This document shows, in pieces, positions 25,668 to 31,260 of a DNA stretch of 64,000 bases. The DNA is from Ridgeia piscesae (Eukaryota > Annelida > Polychaeta > Sabellida > Siboglinidae), in assembly GCA_025642075.2 (NCBI GenBank), contig JAODUO010000070.1, forward strand, positions 191,001-255,000, written 5' to 3'. Under the pieces are notes generated by a model. The model was not told where the DNA came from. It made no database searches and saw only the letters and a program-made list of their open reading frames with translations. The first letter of the stretch is position 1; each line of letters opens with the position of its first letter. The position numbers and the translations under genes are program-made.

Positions 25668-28600
25668 TTTGTATACACCATAAACCGTTTACGCACACAC
25701 ACGTGACATTCATTTTCAAAGAATACTTGACAATAATATATGCTTTCTGAAGACCTTTTTCCTTTTTTACCTGACTTATCCATCTATTTAAATTTCTACT
25801 CTGTAAAAATTCACAAAGCTATAAAAATGTGGACATTTTTGCAGAAGCAGTTTAAGCTGTAATACAGGGCAGTTAGTGTTATGTAGTGGACTGTGTTCAT
25901 GTATATTAATTAAGTTTATTTGTGTTTACAGAGACGAATGCTCCCCTACAAGAGTTCCTGCGCGCCCGCAACCCTAAACAACAACACTCAGCAACACTCG
26001 AGTCATTCCTCATCAAACCCATCCAGAGGATCCTCAAGTACCCCTTGTTGCTACGGCAACTGTGTGACCTCACTGACCTACAGACTGACGAACACCATCA
26101 TCTATCAGGTGGGGCATCACACGGCTGTAGATGGTGTGTTAGATGACGACTGAGATGTGTTAGATGATGACTGTGGTGGATTAAATGATGACTCCAGTGT
26201 TAGATGATGACTGTTGTAATAGATAATAACTGTGGTGTGTTAGATGGTAACAGTGGGTTAGATGATGACTGCAGGTTACTGATGTGTTAGATTATGACTG
26301 TGGTGTAATAGATGATGACTGCAATGTGTTAGGTGATGATTGTAATGTGTTAGATTATGACTGTAATGTGTTAGATGAAGACTGCAATGTGTTAGATGGT
26401 GACAATGATATGTTAGAATATGACTGGTGTGATAGATGATGACTGCATTGTGTTAGATTATGACTTATTGTGTTAGATCATCACAGGTGGTGACTTTGAT
26501 GTGTTAGATTATGACTGTGATGCGGTAGATGATGACTGCAGTGTGTTGGATGGTGATGATGATATGTTAAAATATGACTGTTGTGTGTTAGATTATGACT
26601 TAGTGTGTTAGATCATCATAGGTGGTGACAGTCGTGTGTTAGAATATGACTGTGTTGTGATAGATGATGACTGCAGTGTGTTAGATGATGACTTAGTGTG
26701 GTAGATGATGTCTGTGGTGTGTTGTAGAGGCTCTGCGGGGCATGGAAGCAGTGGCTGAACACATCAATGAGATGCAGAAGATCTACGAAGAGTACGGACA
26801 TGTGTTTGATGAACTTACACGGCAATACAGGGATTCACATGCGCACACAAAGGTACACAGATCATCTCCCAGAACCCTCGCTGTCACTCACCAGTGTTTG
26901 GAGGATCTTAATTCTGCCATCCTCTGGGTCAGCGTCAGCTCATCTTCATTGTCATGTGATCTTGTTGTTGGTTGTCACATGACAGCAGATCACATGACTT
27001 ATGGATGTTGTAACCACTTCTTCAGTAATGATTGGTTCTCTTCCAAATTGTGCAACATGTTTGTTGTTGATTAGAATCTTGACCTCAACTCCAGATGTAT
27101 AGCAGTGTCACTCAATGTGTTGTTGTTGTCGGTTGTTGCAGACTCTAGACCTCAACGTTGGTGAACTCCATATGTATGACAGTGTCACTCAATGTGTTGT
27201 TGTTGTCGGTTGTTGCAGACTCTAGACCTCAACGTTGGTGAACTCCATATGTATGACAGTGTCACTCAATGTGTTGTTGTTGTCGGTTGTTGCAGACTCT
27301 AGACCTCAACGTTGGTGAACTCCATATGTATGACAGTGTCACTCAGTGTGTTGTTGTCGGTTGTTGCAGACTCTAGACCTCAACGTTGGTGAACTCCATA
27401 TGTATGACAGTGTCACTCAGTGTTTTGTTGTTGTCGGTTGTTGCAGACTCTAGACCTCAACGTTGGTGAGCTGCAGATGTACGGCAGTGTGACTCAGTGT
27501 GTTGTTGTCGGTTGTTGCAGACGCTAGACCTCAACGTTGGTGAACTCCATATGTATGACAGTGTCACTCAATGTGTTGTTGTTGTCGGTTGTTGCAGACT
27601 CTAGACCTCAACGTTGGTGAGCTGCAGATGTACGGCAGTGTCACTCAATGTGTTGTTGTTGTCGGTTGTTGCAGACTCTAGGCCTCAACGTTGGTGAGCT
27701 GCAGATGTACGGCAGTGTGACTCAGTGTGTTGTTGTCGGTTGTTGCAGACTCTAGACCTCAACGTTGGTGAACTCCATATGTATGACAGTGTCACTCAAT
27801 GTGTTGTTGTTGTCGGTTGTTGCAGACTCTAGACCTCAATGTTGGTGAGCTGCAGATGTACGGCAGTGTCACTCAATGTGTTGTTGTTGTCGGTTGTTGC
27901 AGACTCTAGACCTCAACGTTGGTGAGCTGCAGATGTACGGCAGTGTCACTCAATGTGTTGTTGTTGTCGGTTGTTGCAGACTCTAGACCTCAACGTTGGT
28001 GAGCTGCAGATGTACGGCAGTATCACTCAGTGTTTTGTTGTTGTCGGTTGTTGCAGACTCTAGACCTCAACGTTGGTGAGCTGCAGATGTACGGCAGTGT
28101 CAACTGGCTCAATGCCCTGGATGAGCTGGGGAAGATGAAGAAAGGGACGGAGCTTCTGACGCTGGTGTTTGTGTTCCGCGGGGGGATTGTGATGATGGCG
28201 CTGGAGAGAGCGAAATCTAAAAAGAAACAGAAGGTGAGGAGAAAGGAGACAATGTCTGTTTAACACCGTCTGTGAATCAGAAATTGTTGACAACAGTAAA
28301 ACTGTCCCTCTCCATGATGATGATATGTACTGTACACACGTACTGTAGTATTCCCGACAGGCCGTCTGTTTTTTTTTAAATCTCACTTGTTTTACGTTTC
28401 CTCCAATTCAAACAATCTCACATTTCCACATCACAAGTAATTTCCACCTTTTCCCCTTGAATATGTTGAGGTGAATGACAGGGCTTATTATGATTGGTCA
28501 GTTATTGTGTCACTGCTGTGTCTGTTTTTGGCACTGAAAACTGTGATAAAATCCAGGCCTGGACAGGAGGATGTGCACAGTTTTACCCCGTCCAGAAACT

Positions 28601-30344
28601 AACCATATTTGGTGTTGCAGCCGCCGGCCGGCAGACCCCCTGCAGTGCTGGACTGTTCCGATGTGACCCGCTTCCAAACGGTCATTCCCATAGATGAGCT
28701 ACAAGTGCGGAGTGCGACGGCACACACAGATTCCCACGATCTGTGGGAGCTCGTACATTGTCGTTCCCGCAAAGAAGGACGGCCCGAGAACATCTTCCAG
28801 TTTGCCAGGTCGGTCCACCAGGGGGCACTGTTTTGTTTGCGTAGACCTCGTTCAAACGGCCGCTGTCGTCACACAAACCTTTCCGCTTTTATAAATCATC
28901 CAATTTACATCATACATTAAAAATGACAATTTTACTGTGATTTTTAAGGACTAAGTTTTTCTTTTCCCGATACTAAACTCATAAAGGTTTTATTATAAGG
29001 TAGATACAGCACAAATAAGTAAGCCACAACAAATATTATGGACATTAAAATATAATTTTTATTAATTGTAGGGCCTATTCAATGTTTACTATGTGACTGG
29101 GAGCGGGCAGAGTCCTGAATGACCCCAGTTTAAGGGTCTATACTGCCCCATTTGGGAAGTTAGTTCCAATTTAGAATCTTTCTGGGTTAGGGGTAGGTAA
29201 AGAAAGTAAAGCAAAACCAATGCTACATTTCTAGGGGCCTTTTTCAGATGTTAACCTTCTTCTTCCAATACATGCCTCCACATGGGAGGCAGTCTATGAG
29301 CATGGAACATCAAGGGTTAATGCAGTTCACTCTGACTCAACAGGATTGCTAATAAAGTTTGTTTTGACACTGAATGTTATATTTACCATTTCAACATGGT
29401 GCAAGTTCGAAACTTTAAAATCATGTCACAGGCTTGTTGAACACAAATTCGTGGGTAGCATACATTCAAATTTTAATTAGTGTTAAGAACATGACATTAA
29501 TTAACAAATGAAACTAGCAAACTGTCAGATTGTAACAAAAAAATAAATATGTCGAAGGACCACTGACAGCCGTATAAGTCAACACAATTTTAGTTACAAT
29601 TGAGTGTAATCTGTTTTTTCCACTCCATAAATTACATTTGACATGTTGCGTTGTTTCAGCTCAGCCGATGCGAAGCGCGAGTTCTTGAAGACAATCCACT
29701 ATACGATACGAGAAAGTGTTCGGCGCATGAATATCCCAAACGCTAAAACACAACCGTCAGAAGAATGCCCCAAGCCCGATGCGCAGTCAGGACGTAACAT
29801 TCCAGTAGGGGGTGCCGTAAAACGCCCCGACTTACTAGCGGTGCGACGGGGCAAACAACTGAGAGCAGAGGTCGCGAGACATTCCATGGACGTCGACGAG
29901 AAAGTGAACGCACTTCTCGAGGAAACGCCTGATTTCCGGACGAGAAGTCAAACATTTACCGATCTCAACACAATGGCGAGTAACGACACAGAACAGTACC
30001 ACAGCCACACGCTGCAGTTCGACCACAATCACCGTGCAGAAATGCCAGTAGAGGGCGCTGCGGATGACCGGAGCACTGCCGCAGCGAAGTTGCTCGAGTC
30101 CAGCAGTAATCCTGTGAACTACTCGAATCAAAATATACACAAAGACAGCAGTGGCTCCCCCATCTGGAAGCGGAGGAATGAAGGTCGACTGAGGTCGCCG
30201 GTGACGGATGGCGCGAGGACGATAGAGAGGCATGTGGGTGGAGCCAATGGCTGTCTGACTGGTGGTGACAGACAGACAGACAGACACAGGACACTGCCTG
30301 GGGATCATGCCAAGTATGCGGAGCTTGATGACACCGACTGTTGA
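168..30344 (+). CDS. TIAM1: TIAM1/TIAM2/still-life Rac guanine-nucleotide exchange factor, 5'-partial (13 exons)
   Basis: Rac-specific GEF of the TIAM/SIF family, which loads Rac with GTP at the plasma membrane and cell junctions. Coding exons: 168-388, 775-1069, 3413-3593, 5026-5292, 10127-10221, 14892-15050, 17152-17346, 24471-24579, 25932-26108, 26728-26852, 28057-28233, 28621-28808, 29660-30344. All splice phases agree and give 957 residues plus TGA. Order within this fragment: Ras-binding domain about 105-172, PDZ about 185-290, DH about 385-610, PH about 620-770, then a low-complexity tail of about 190 residues. The DH part has the TIAM signatures [16 protein letters not shown], the CR3 helix [20 protein letters not shown] and [13 protein letters not shown]; these include the family's CR1 Glu, CR3 Lys and late Asn used to contact Rac. 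The N-terminal PH-CC-Ex half must lie upstream of base 1. Invertebrates usually have one co-orthologue of TIAM1 and TIAM2, so the symbol is family level. Confidence 0.95.
775..1069 (+). CDS. TIAM1: TIAM exon 2: Ras-binding domain
   Basis: Acceptor TGTGCAG before 775, donor GTAGGG at 1070; phase 2 in, phase 0 out. Encodes a Raf-like RBD: a first strand [20 protein letters not shown], the helix [15 protein letters not shown], then [18 protein letters not shown]. In TIAM proteins this domain binds activated Ras. Confidence 0.92.
1682..2010 (-). mobile_element. tRNA-derived SINE, copy 1
   Basis: Read on the minus strand from about 2010, an A-box-like CTCAGGGGTAGAGC is followed by a B-box-like GGGTTCGAATCC, then a body and a tail ending in GCGCTATAAAAACTTGC. 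This is the layout of a pol III tRNA-SINE. Body and tail recur at 46.2 kb and the tail at 4.9 kb. The A-box side runs directly into a 19-bp tandem array. Confidence 0.72.
1989..2412. repeat. 19-bp tandem array made of the SINE A-box segment
   Basis: About 22 copies of CTACCCCTGAGTCACAGCT, nearly invariant. Its reverse complement contains CTCAGGGGTAG, the same A-box segment as the neighbouring SINE. The array has replaced or pushed away the 5' end of that SINE. Confidence 0.9.
2413..3095. other. TIAM intron 2, AT-rich filler
   Basis: No exon or recognisable element. Between 2750 and 3000 the sequence is a loose ACTA/TAAATA repeat with short motifs such as CCGGGGGTA twice. Confidence 0.5.
3096..3351. 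mobile_element. MITE family with long inverted ends, copy 1
   Basis: About 256 bp with ends resembling GGGGxxxxTTTCAyTAA and its complement (TCAGTGAAACGGTCCC). The interior (AAGAGC, CACCATGA, GGAAATAATGTCCTC, TTTGTTTAATGAT) matches 62484-62746 in the same orientation. It has no coding capacity, so it looks like a non-autonomous DNA element. Confidence 0.7.
3413..3593 (+). CDS. TIAM1: TIAM exon 3: N-terminal half of PDZ domain
   Basis: Acceptor CTGTTGCAG, donor GTGACT; phase 0 in, phase 1 out. Encodes [20 protein letters not shown], then [20 protein letters not shown] and [10 protein letters not shown]. The long insert with an acidic ELCVFIS strand is typical of the protostome SIF/TIAM PDZ. 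Confidence 0.93.
3660..4440. other. TIAM intron 3, unassigned
   Basis: No exon, tandem repeat or recognisable mobile element in this stretch. GCGACATGGACCATG near 3731 and the reverse-oriented GATCATGTCGCTTTAAAG near 4222 suggest the ends of an unnamed element of about 500 bp, but I could not confirm this. Confidence 0.35.
4445..4810 (-). pseudogene. LINE C-terminal ORF2 fragment, decayed
   Basis: On the minus strand the frames give [20 protein letters not shown] and [12 protein letters not shown], then in a shifted frame [20 protein letters not shown]. The order RWxGH, G.R.RGRP.T, then a Trp-rich helix (TW..A...A.D...W) is the C-terminal signature of several non-LTR retrotransposons. It is broken by a frame change and a stop. 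Confidence 0.6.
4838..4985 (+). mobile_element. tRNA-SINE, internally deleted copy 2
   Basis: Starts with TGTCTCAGGGGTAGCAG, like the A box of copy 1, lacks the B-box region, and ends with the shared tail GAACAGGTCTGCCAGGGA, AAAGCACTTTGAGCAG and GCGCTATATAAGAACTT. It ends about 40 bases before a TIAM acceptor. Confidence 0.6.
5026..5292 (+). CDS. TIAM1: TIAM exon 4: C-terminal half of PDZ domain and linker
   Basis: Acceptor TCGTAG, donor GTGAGT; phase 1 in and out. Joins the previous exon to give [20 protein letters not shown] followed by [20 protein letters not shown], the classic PDZ GDEIL.IN strand and final helix. The last exon bases (VPAPNI) resemble the unit of the minisatellite starting about 50 bases downstream. 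Confidence 0.94.
5341..9238. repeat. 32-bp minisatellite, about 3.9 kb
   Basis: Roughly 120 units of a 32/33-bp repeat with core GGTGCCAGCTCCTAGGTTAT; the variable part is TTTAAGYGAYGGTG. Variant types form blocks (GATGG, GACGG, GAGGG, CAATGG), which indicates repeated duplication of multi-unit segments. It lies in TIAM intron 4, starting about 50 bases after the donor. Confidence 0.97.
9239..9350 (+). repeat. Dispersed repeat flanking minisatellite, copy A
   Basis: The sequence from AACATCCAGTTTCAAAAC onward matches the reverse complement of about 21485-21595, including TGGCAATAATGC, GTTAACCxCAATA and CCTTTGxTGTTT. Both copies border minisatellites that share the core GTGCCAGCTCCT. Confidence 0.75.
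9351..10126. other. TIAM intron 4, 3' part
   Basis: AT-rich unique sequence leading to the exon at 10127. I see no gene or repeat here. Confidence 0.5.
10127..10221 (+). CDS. TIAM1: TIAM exon 5: PDZ-DH linker
   Basis: Acceptor TTATTTCAG, donor GTAAAC; phase 1 in, phase 0 out. Encodes an acidic, Ser-rich linker of about 32 residues ([31 protein letters not shown]). No domain, but phases match both neighbours. Confidence 0.85.
10330..10530. repeat. Degenerate 15-20-bp AT-rich repeat
   Basis: Loose tandem copies of TCTTTAAAATCCAT / CATCTTTTAAAT. Short and divergent. Confidence 0.55.
10890..11142. repeat. (ACCG)n microsatellite
   Basis: About 250 bp of the tetranucleotide CCGA with three single-base slips. 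It opens long Thr-Asp-Arg-Pro and Ser-Val-Gly-Arg frames on both strands, which are artefacts. Confidence 0.98.
11160..12260. other. TIAM intron 5, unassigned
   Basis: Contains a segment at 11460-11730 with many CA/GG dyads that looks like an old interspersed element, and GTTACCATGGCAACGGATG near 11987, a strong palindrome (X-box-like). No exon was found. Confidence 0.35.
12268..12665. repeat. 32-bp minisatellite GGTGTTGGGTGAGTGGAGGG
   Basis: About 12 units of TAGATGTCATGTGGTGTTGG plus GTGAGTGGAGGG, with TGTCTTGTAGTGTTGGATG variants alternating in a two-unit order between 12420 and 12600. Confidence 0.93.
12784..13425. repeat. Degenerate 17-18-bp array GTGACTGTATTACCAAG
   Basis: Some 35 loose copies of GTGACTGTATTACCAA(A/G). 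The lead-in CTTAATTGTGAGGTGG also occurs several times at 61590-61770 in PAAF1 intron 7, so the sequence type is dispersed. Confidence 0.85.
13426..14891. other. TIAM intron 5, 3' part
   Basis: AT-rich unique sequence without exon signatures. The last 70 bases contain TTGACCTTACCTTGACCTTG and then the acceptor at 14892. Confidence 0.5.
14892..15050 (+). CDS. TIAM1: TIAM exon 6: start of DH domain
   Basis: Acceptor CTGTTTCAG, donor GTACGG; phase 0 both ends (53 codons). Ends in the conserved DH helix [20 protein letters not shown] then YVK. The Glu in ETE is the CR1 residue that contacts Rac switch I in TIAM1. Confidence 0.95.
15860..15990. repeat. Two-copy tandem duplication, about 67 bp
   Basis: CAAGTTGTGTTTAT followed by GTTTGTTTAAGTATCTTTAA and AATCATGTGACTT occurs twice in a row. 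Confidence 0.75.
16430..17151. repeat. 22-bp array derived from the exon 7 splice junction
   Basis: Units of TCTCATTGCATGATCTCAAC plus TG, most regular at 16610-16740, run up to the acceptor of the exon at 17152. The junction reads TGTCTCATTGCAG then GACCTCAACTGCCTCATAG: about 28 of 32 bases agree with the unit, including coding bases. The units have CATG where the real site has CAGG. Confidence 0.9.
17152..17346 (+). CDS. TIAM1: TIAM exon 7: DH domain
   Basis: Acceptor CTCATTGCAG, donor GTAAGT; phase 0 both ends (65 codons). Encodes [40 protein letters not shown] and [20 protein letters not shown], a very close match to TIAM1. The acceptor and first coding bases resemble the 22-bp repeat upstream. 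Confidence 0.96.
17347..18035. other. TIAM intron 7, 5' part
   Basis: AT-rich unique intron sequence; I see nothing else in it. Confidence 0.5.
18036..18255. repeat. Degenerate 55-65-bp tandem repeat leading into the 34-bp array
   Basis: Three or four copies of ATGGTGTAGAACTTAAxATT followed by GTGATxxxxATxGCTTxxAA. The AGAACTTAA part is continuous with the unit of the following minisatellite, so this may be its ancestral edge. Confidence 0.65.
18256..21462. repeat. 34-bp minisatellite, about 3.2 kb
   Basis: About 95 units of AACTTAAAGGGAGGGTGCCA then GCTCCTTGGCCCAG. The core GGGTGCCAGCTCCTxGG is shared with the 32-bp array at 5.3-9.2 kb. Between 20150 and 20480 the units are ragged with many indels, which may be real decay or an assembly fault. 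Confidence 0.96.
21485..21600 (-). repeat. Dispersed repeat flanking minisatellite, copy B (inverted)
   Basis: Reverse complement of copy A at 9239-9350, about 80% identical by eye. At 21746-21758 a lone TTAGGAGCTGGC is the array core in the opposite orientation. Confidence 0.72.
22180..22975. repeat. GT-rich minisatellite, about 54-60-bp unit
   Basis: Repeats of GTGTAGGTGTGTATGTATGT, GTGGGTGTGTGTG and AGTGTATATGTCAT. The Cys-Val and Thr-His frames it opens on both strands are not genes. A second TTTTTGCATGTGG block near 22620 copies the one near 22160. Confidence 0.95.
22976..24470. other. TIAM intron 7, 3' part
   Basis: AT-rich sequence with an old MITE copy at about 23888-24180. Apart from that copy I see no gene or element before the exon at 24471. 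Confidence 0.45.
23888..24180. mobile_element. MITE family, divergent copy 3
   Basis: CTGTTTCATTAATGTTTCTG, CTGATTTTGGTCATTAA, ATTTTGTTTAATGATGGATT and TATGAGCTCATTGACGCAAT parallel the order of motifs in the copies at 3096 and 62484, with more divergence. Confidence 0.55.
24471..24579 (+). CDS. TIAM1: TIAM exon 8: DH domain
   Basis: Acceptor GTCTTTACAG, donor GTGAGT; phase 0 in, phase 1 out. Encodes [20 protein letters not shown] then [16 protein letters not shown], the TIAM FSLGGSFLYYADRFKLYS segment. It lies after a 7-kb intron that holds the 34-bp minisatellite. Confidence 0.96.
24700..24766. repeat. 7-bp repeat TGACCAC
   Basis: About nine copies of ACTGACC/TGACCAC directly upstream of a dispersed repeat. 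Confidence 0.85.
24772..25150 (+). mobile_element. Unclassified dispersed repeat, copy 1
   Basis: GTCCTCACAAGCCAG, CCCCAAACATTGCATGxAxCA, GGCCGACCACACT and GGGCAATTTCATTGGCTGAT are found again in the same order at 63385-63715. There is no coding capacity, and the ends are not clear. Confidence 0.6.
25206..25665. repeat. (TA)n tract with AAATATTT interruptions
   Basis: About 460 bp of almost pure TA alternation broken by AAATATA/TATTTATA blocks and ATACC. The 222-codon Ile-Tyr frame over it is an artefact. Confidence 0.97.
25932..26108 (+). CDS. TIAM1: TIAM exon 9: DH CR3 core
   Basis: Acceptor GTGTTTACAG, donor GTGGGG; phase 1 in and out. Encodes [20 protein letters not shown] and then [20 protein letters not shown] with [18 protein letters not shown]. 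This is CR3, the most conserved DH helix, including the Lys-Pro-Ile-Gln-Arg motif. Confidence 0.97.
26109..26727. repeat. TIAM intron 9, filled by a degenerate GTGTTAGATGATGACTG array
   Basis: Nearly the whole intron is loose copies (21-24 bp) of GTTAGATGATGACTGTGGTG. The acceptor reads GATGTCTGTGGTGTGTTGTAG, which is itself a unit variant. Confidence 0.85.
26728..26852 (+). CDS. TIAM1: TIAM exon 10: end of DH domain
   Basis: Acceptor GTGTTGTAG, donor GTACAC; phase 1 in, phase 0 out. Encodes [20 protein letters not shown] and [14 protein letters not shown], the last DH helix with the conserved Asn of HINEMQ. The acceptor has no real polypyrimidine tract and sits in a GT/GA-rich repeat. Confidence 0.95.
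27070..28056 (+). repeat. 77/74-bp array of duplicated 3' splice sites and exon starts
   Basis: CAG acceptors end at 27141, 27218, 27295, 27369, 27446, 27520, 27597, 27674, 27748, 27825, 27902, 27979 and, for the real exon, 28056. Each is preceded by GTTGTCGGTTGTTG and followed by ACTCTAGACCTCAAYGTTGG (one ACGCTAG, one CTAGGCC). A further degenerate unit lacking a good acceptor lies at about 27070-27110. If an upstream acceptor were used without further splicing, the frame would meet TAG in the next unit. Confidence 0.95.
28057..28233 (+). CDS. TIAM1: TIAM exon 11: start of C-terminal PH domain
   Basis: Acceptor GGTTGTTGCAG, donor GTGAGG; phase 0 both ends (59 codons). Encodes [40 protein letters not shown] and a basic end, AKSKKKQK. 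The acceptor and first part of this exon are repeated 12 times upstream; only this last copy continues into the PH coding sequence. Confidence 0.95.
28621..28808 (+). CDS. TIAM1: TIAM exon 12: PH domain
   Basis: Acceptor GGTGTTGCAG, donor GTCGGT; phase 0 in, phase 2 out. Encodes [20 protein letters not shown] and [20 protein letters not shown], matching the TIAM PH strands around RFRHMIPTEALQVR and GRPERVFHL. Confidence 0.95.
28809..29659. other. TIAM intron 12
   Basis: AT-rich unique sequence; no repeat or exon recognised. Confidence 0.5.
29660..30344 (+). CDS. TIAM1: TIAM exon 13: PH C-terminal helix, tail and stop
   Basis: Acceptor TTGTTTCAG, phase 2 in; stop TGA at 30342-30344. Begins [20 protein letters not shown], the final PH helix, followed by about 190 residues rich in charged and polar residues with no recognised domain. 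It contains [11 protein letters not shown], which may correspond to the Trp-Arg-Arg motif near the C-terminus of TIAM1. A tandem repeat starts within about 15 bases of the stop. Confidence 0.93.
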
Positions 30345-30351
30345 GTTTAAG

Positions 30352-30482
30352 CTAGTCTACCTGGGCCACAGTCTACGTGGGCCACAGTCTACCCGGGCCA
30401 CAGACTACCTGGGCCACAGACTACCTGGGCCACAGTCTACCTGGGCCACAGTCTACCCGGGCCACAGTCTACCTGGGCCACC
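30352..30482. repeat. 16-bp repeat CTACCTGGGCCACAGT in TIAM 3' UTR region
   Basis: About eight copies beginning eight bases after the stop codon. It lies where the 3' UTR should be, so it is probably transcribed. Confidence 0.88.
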
Positions 30483-30519
30483 AGTTGGTGTATTTAAGTC
30501 ATGGACTATTTTACTTGGG

Positions 30520-31260
30520 TACAGGATGTTTTATTTAAGCCACAAGCTGGTATTCTTTGGCCACAAGATGGTGTACTTAAACCACAAGCTGGAATATTTA
30601 GGCCACAAGCAGGAATATTTAGGCCACAAGCTGGTATATTTAGGCCACAAGCTAGTATACTTTGGCCAAATTAGGCCACAAGCTGGTATAATTAAACCAC
30701 AAGCTGGTATACTTAAGCCACAAAGCTGGTGTACTTAAGCCACAAGCTGGTGTACTTAAGCCACAAGCTGGTGTACTTAAGCCACAAGCTGGTGTACTTA
30801 AGCCACAAGCTGGTATACTTAAGCCACAAGCTGGTATACTTAAGCCACAAGCTGGTGTACTTAAGCCACAAGCTCGTGTACTTAAGCCACAAGCTGGTGT
30901 ACTTAAGCCACAAGCTGGTGTACTTAAGCGACAAGCTGGTATACTTAAGCCACAAGCTGGTGTACTTAAGCCACAAGCTGGTGTACTTAAGCCACAAGCT
31001 GGTATATACTTAAGCCACAAGCTGGTGTACTTAAGCCACAAGCTGGTATACTTAAGCCACAAGCTGGTGTACTTAAGCCACAAGCTGGTATACTTAAGCC
31101 ACAAGCTGGTGTACTTAAGCCACAAGCTGGTGTACTTAAACCACAAGCTGGTATACTTAAGCCACAAGCTGGTGTACTTAAACCACAAGCTGGTGTACTT
31201 AGGTCATACACTGTTATTCGTGGCCATGTAGCTGGATATTTCGCCCACAAGCTGGTGTAA
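30520..31260. repeat. 21-bp repeat CTTAAGCCACAAGCTGGTGTA
   Basis: About 33 units, regular at 30710-31200 and degenerate at both ends (TTTAGGCCACAAGCTGGTAT). Because 21 is a multiple of three it stays open in several frames on both strands (YLSHKLV, WLKYTSL), which are artefacts. It probably lies in the TIAM 3' UTR. Confidence 0.95.

Noticed and set aside
25115..25783. A 222-codon Ile-Tyr-rich frame
   Set aside because: It is the translation of a (TA)n tract; composition alone explains it.
29699..30308. Antisense frames opposite TIAM exon 13 (up to 157 codons)
   Set aside because: Plus-strand frame has splice phase, PH-helix homology and a stop in the right place; the antisense frames match nothing I recognise.
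30652..31188. Repeat protein of the type WLKYTSL on the minus strand
   Set aside because: A 21-bp repeat is open in several frames; it overlaps the TIAM 3' UTR region and has no unique domain.
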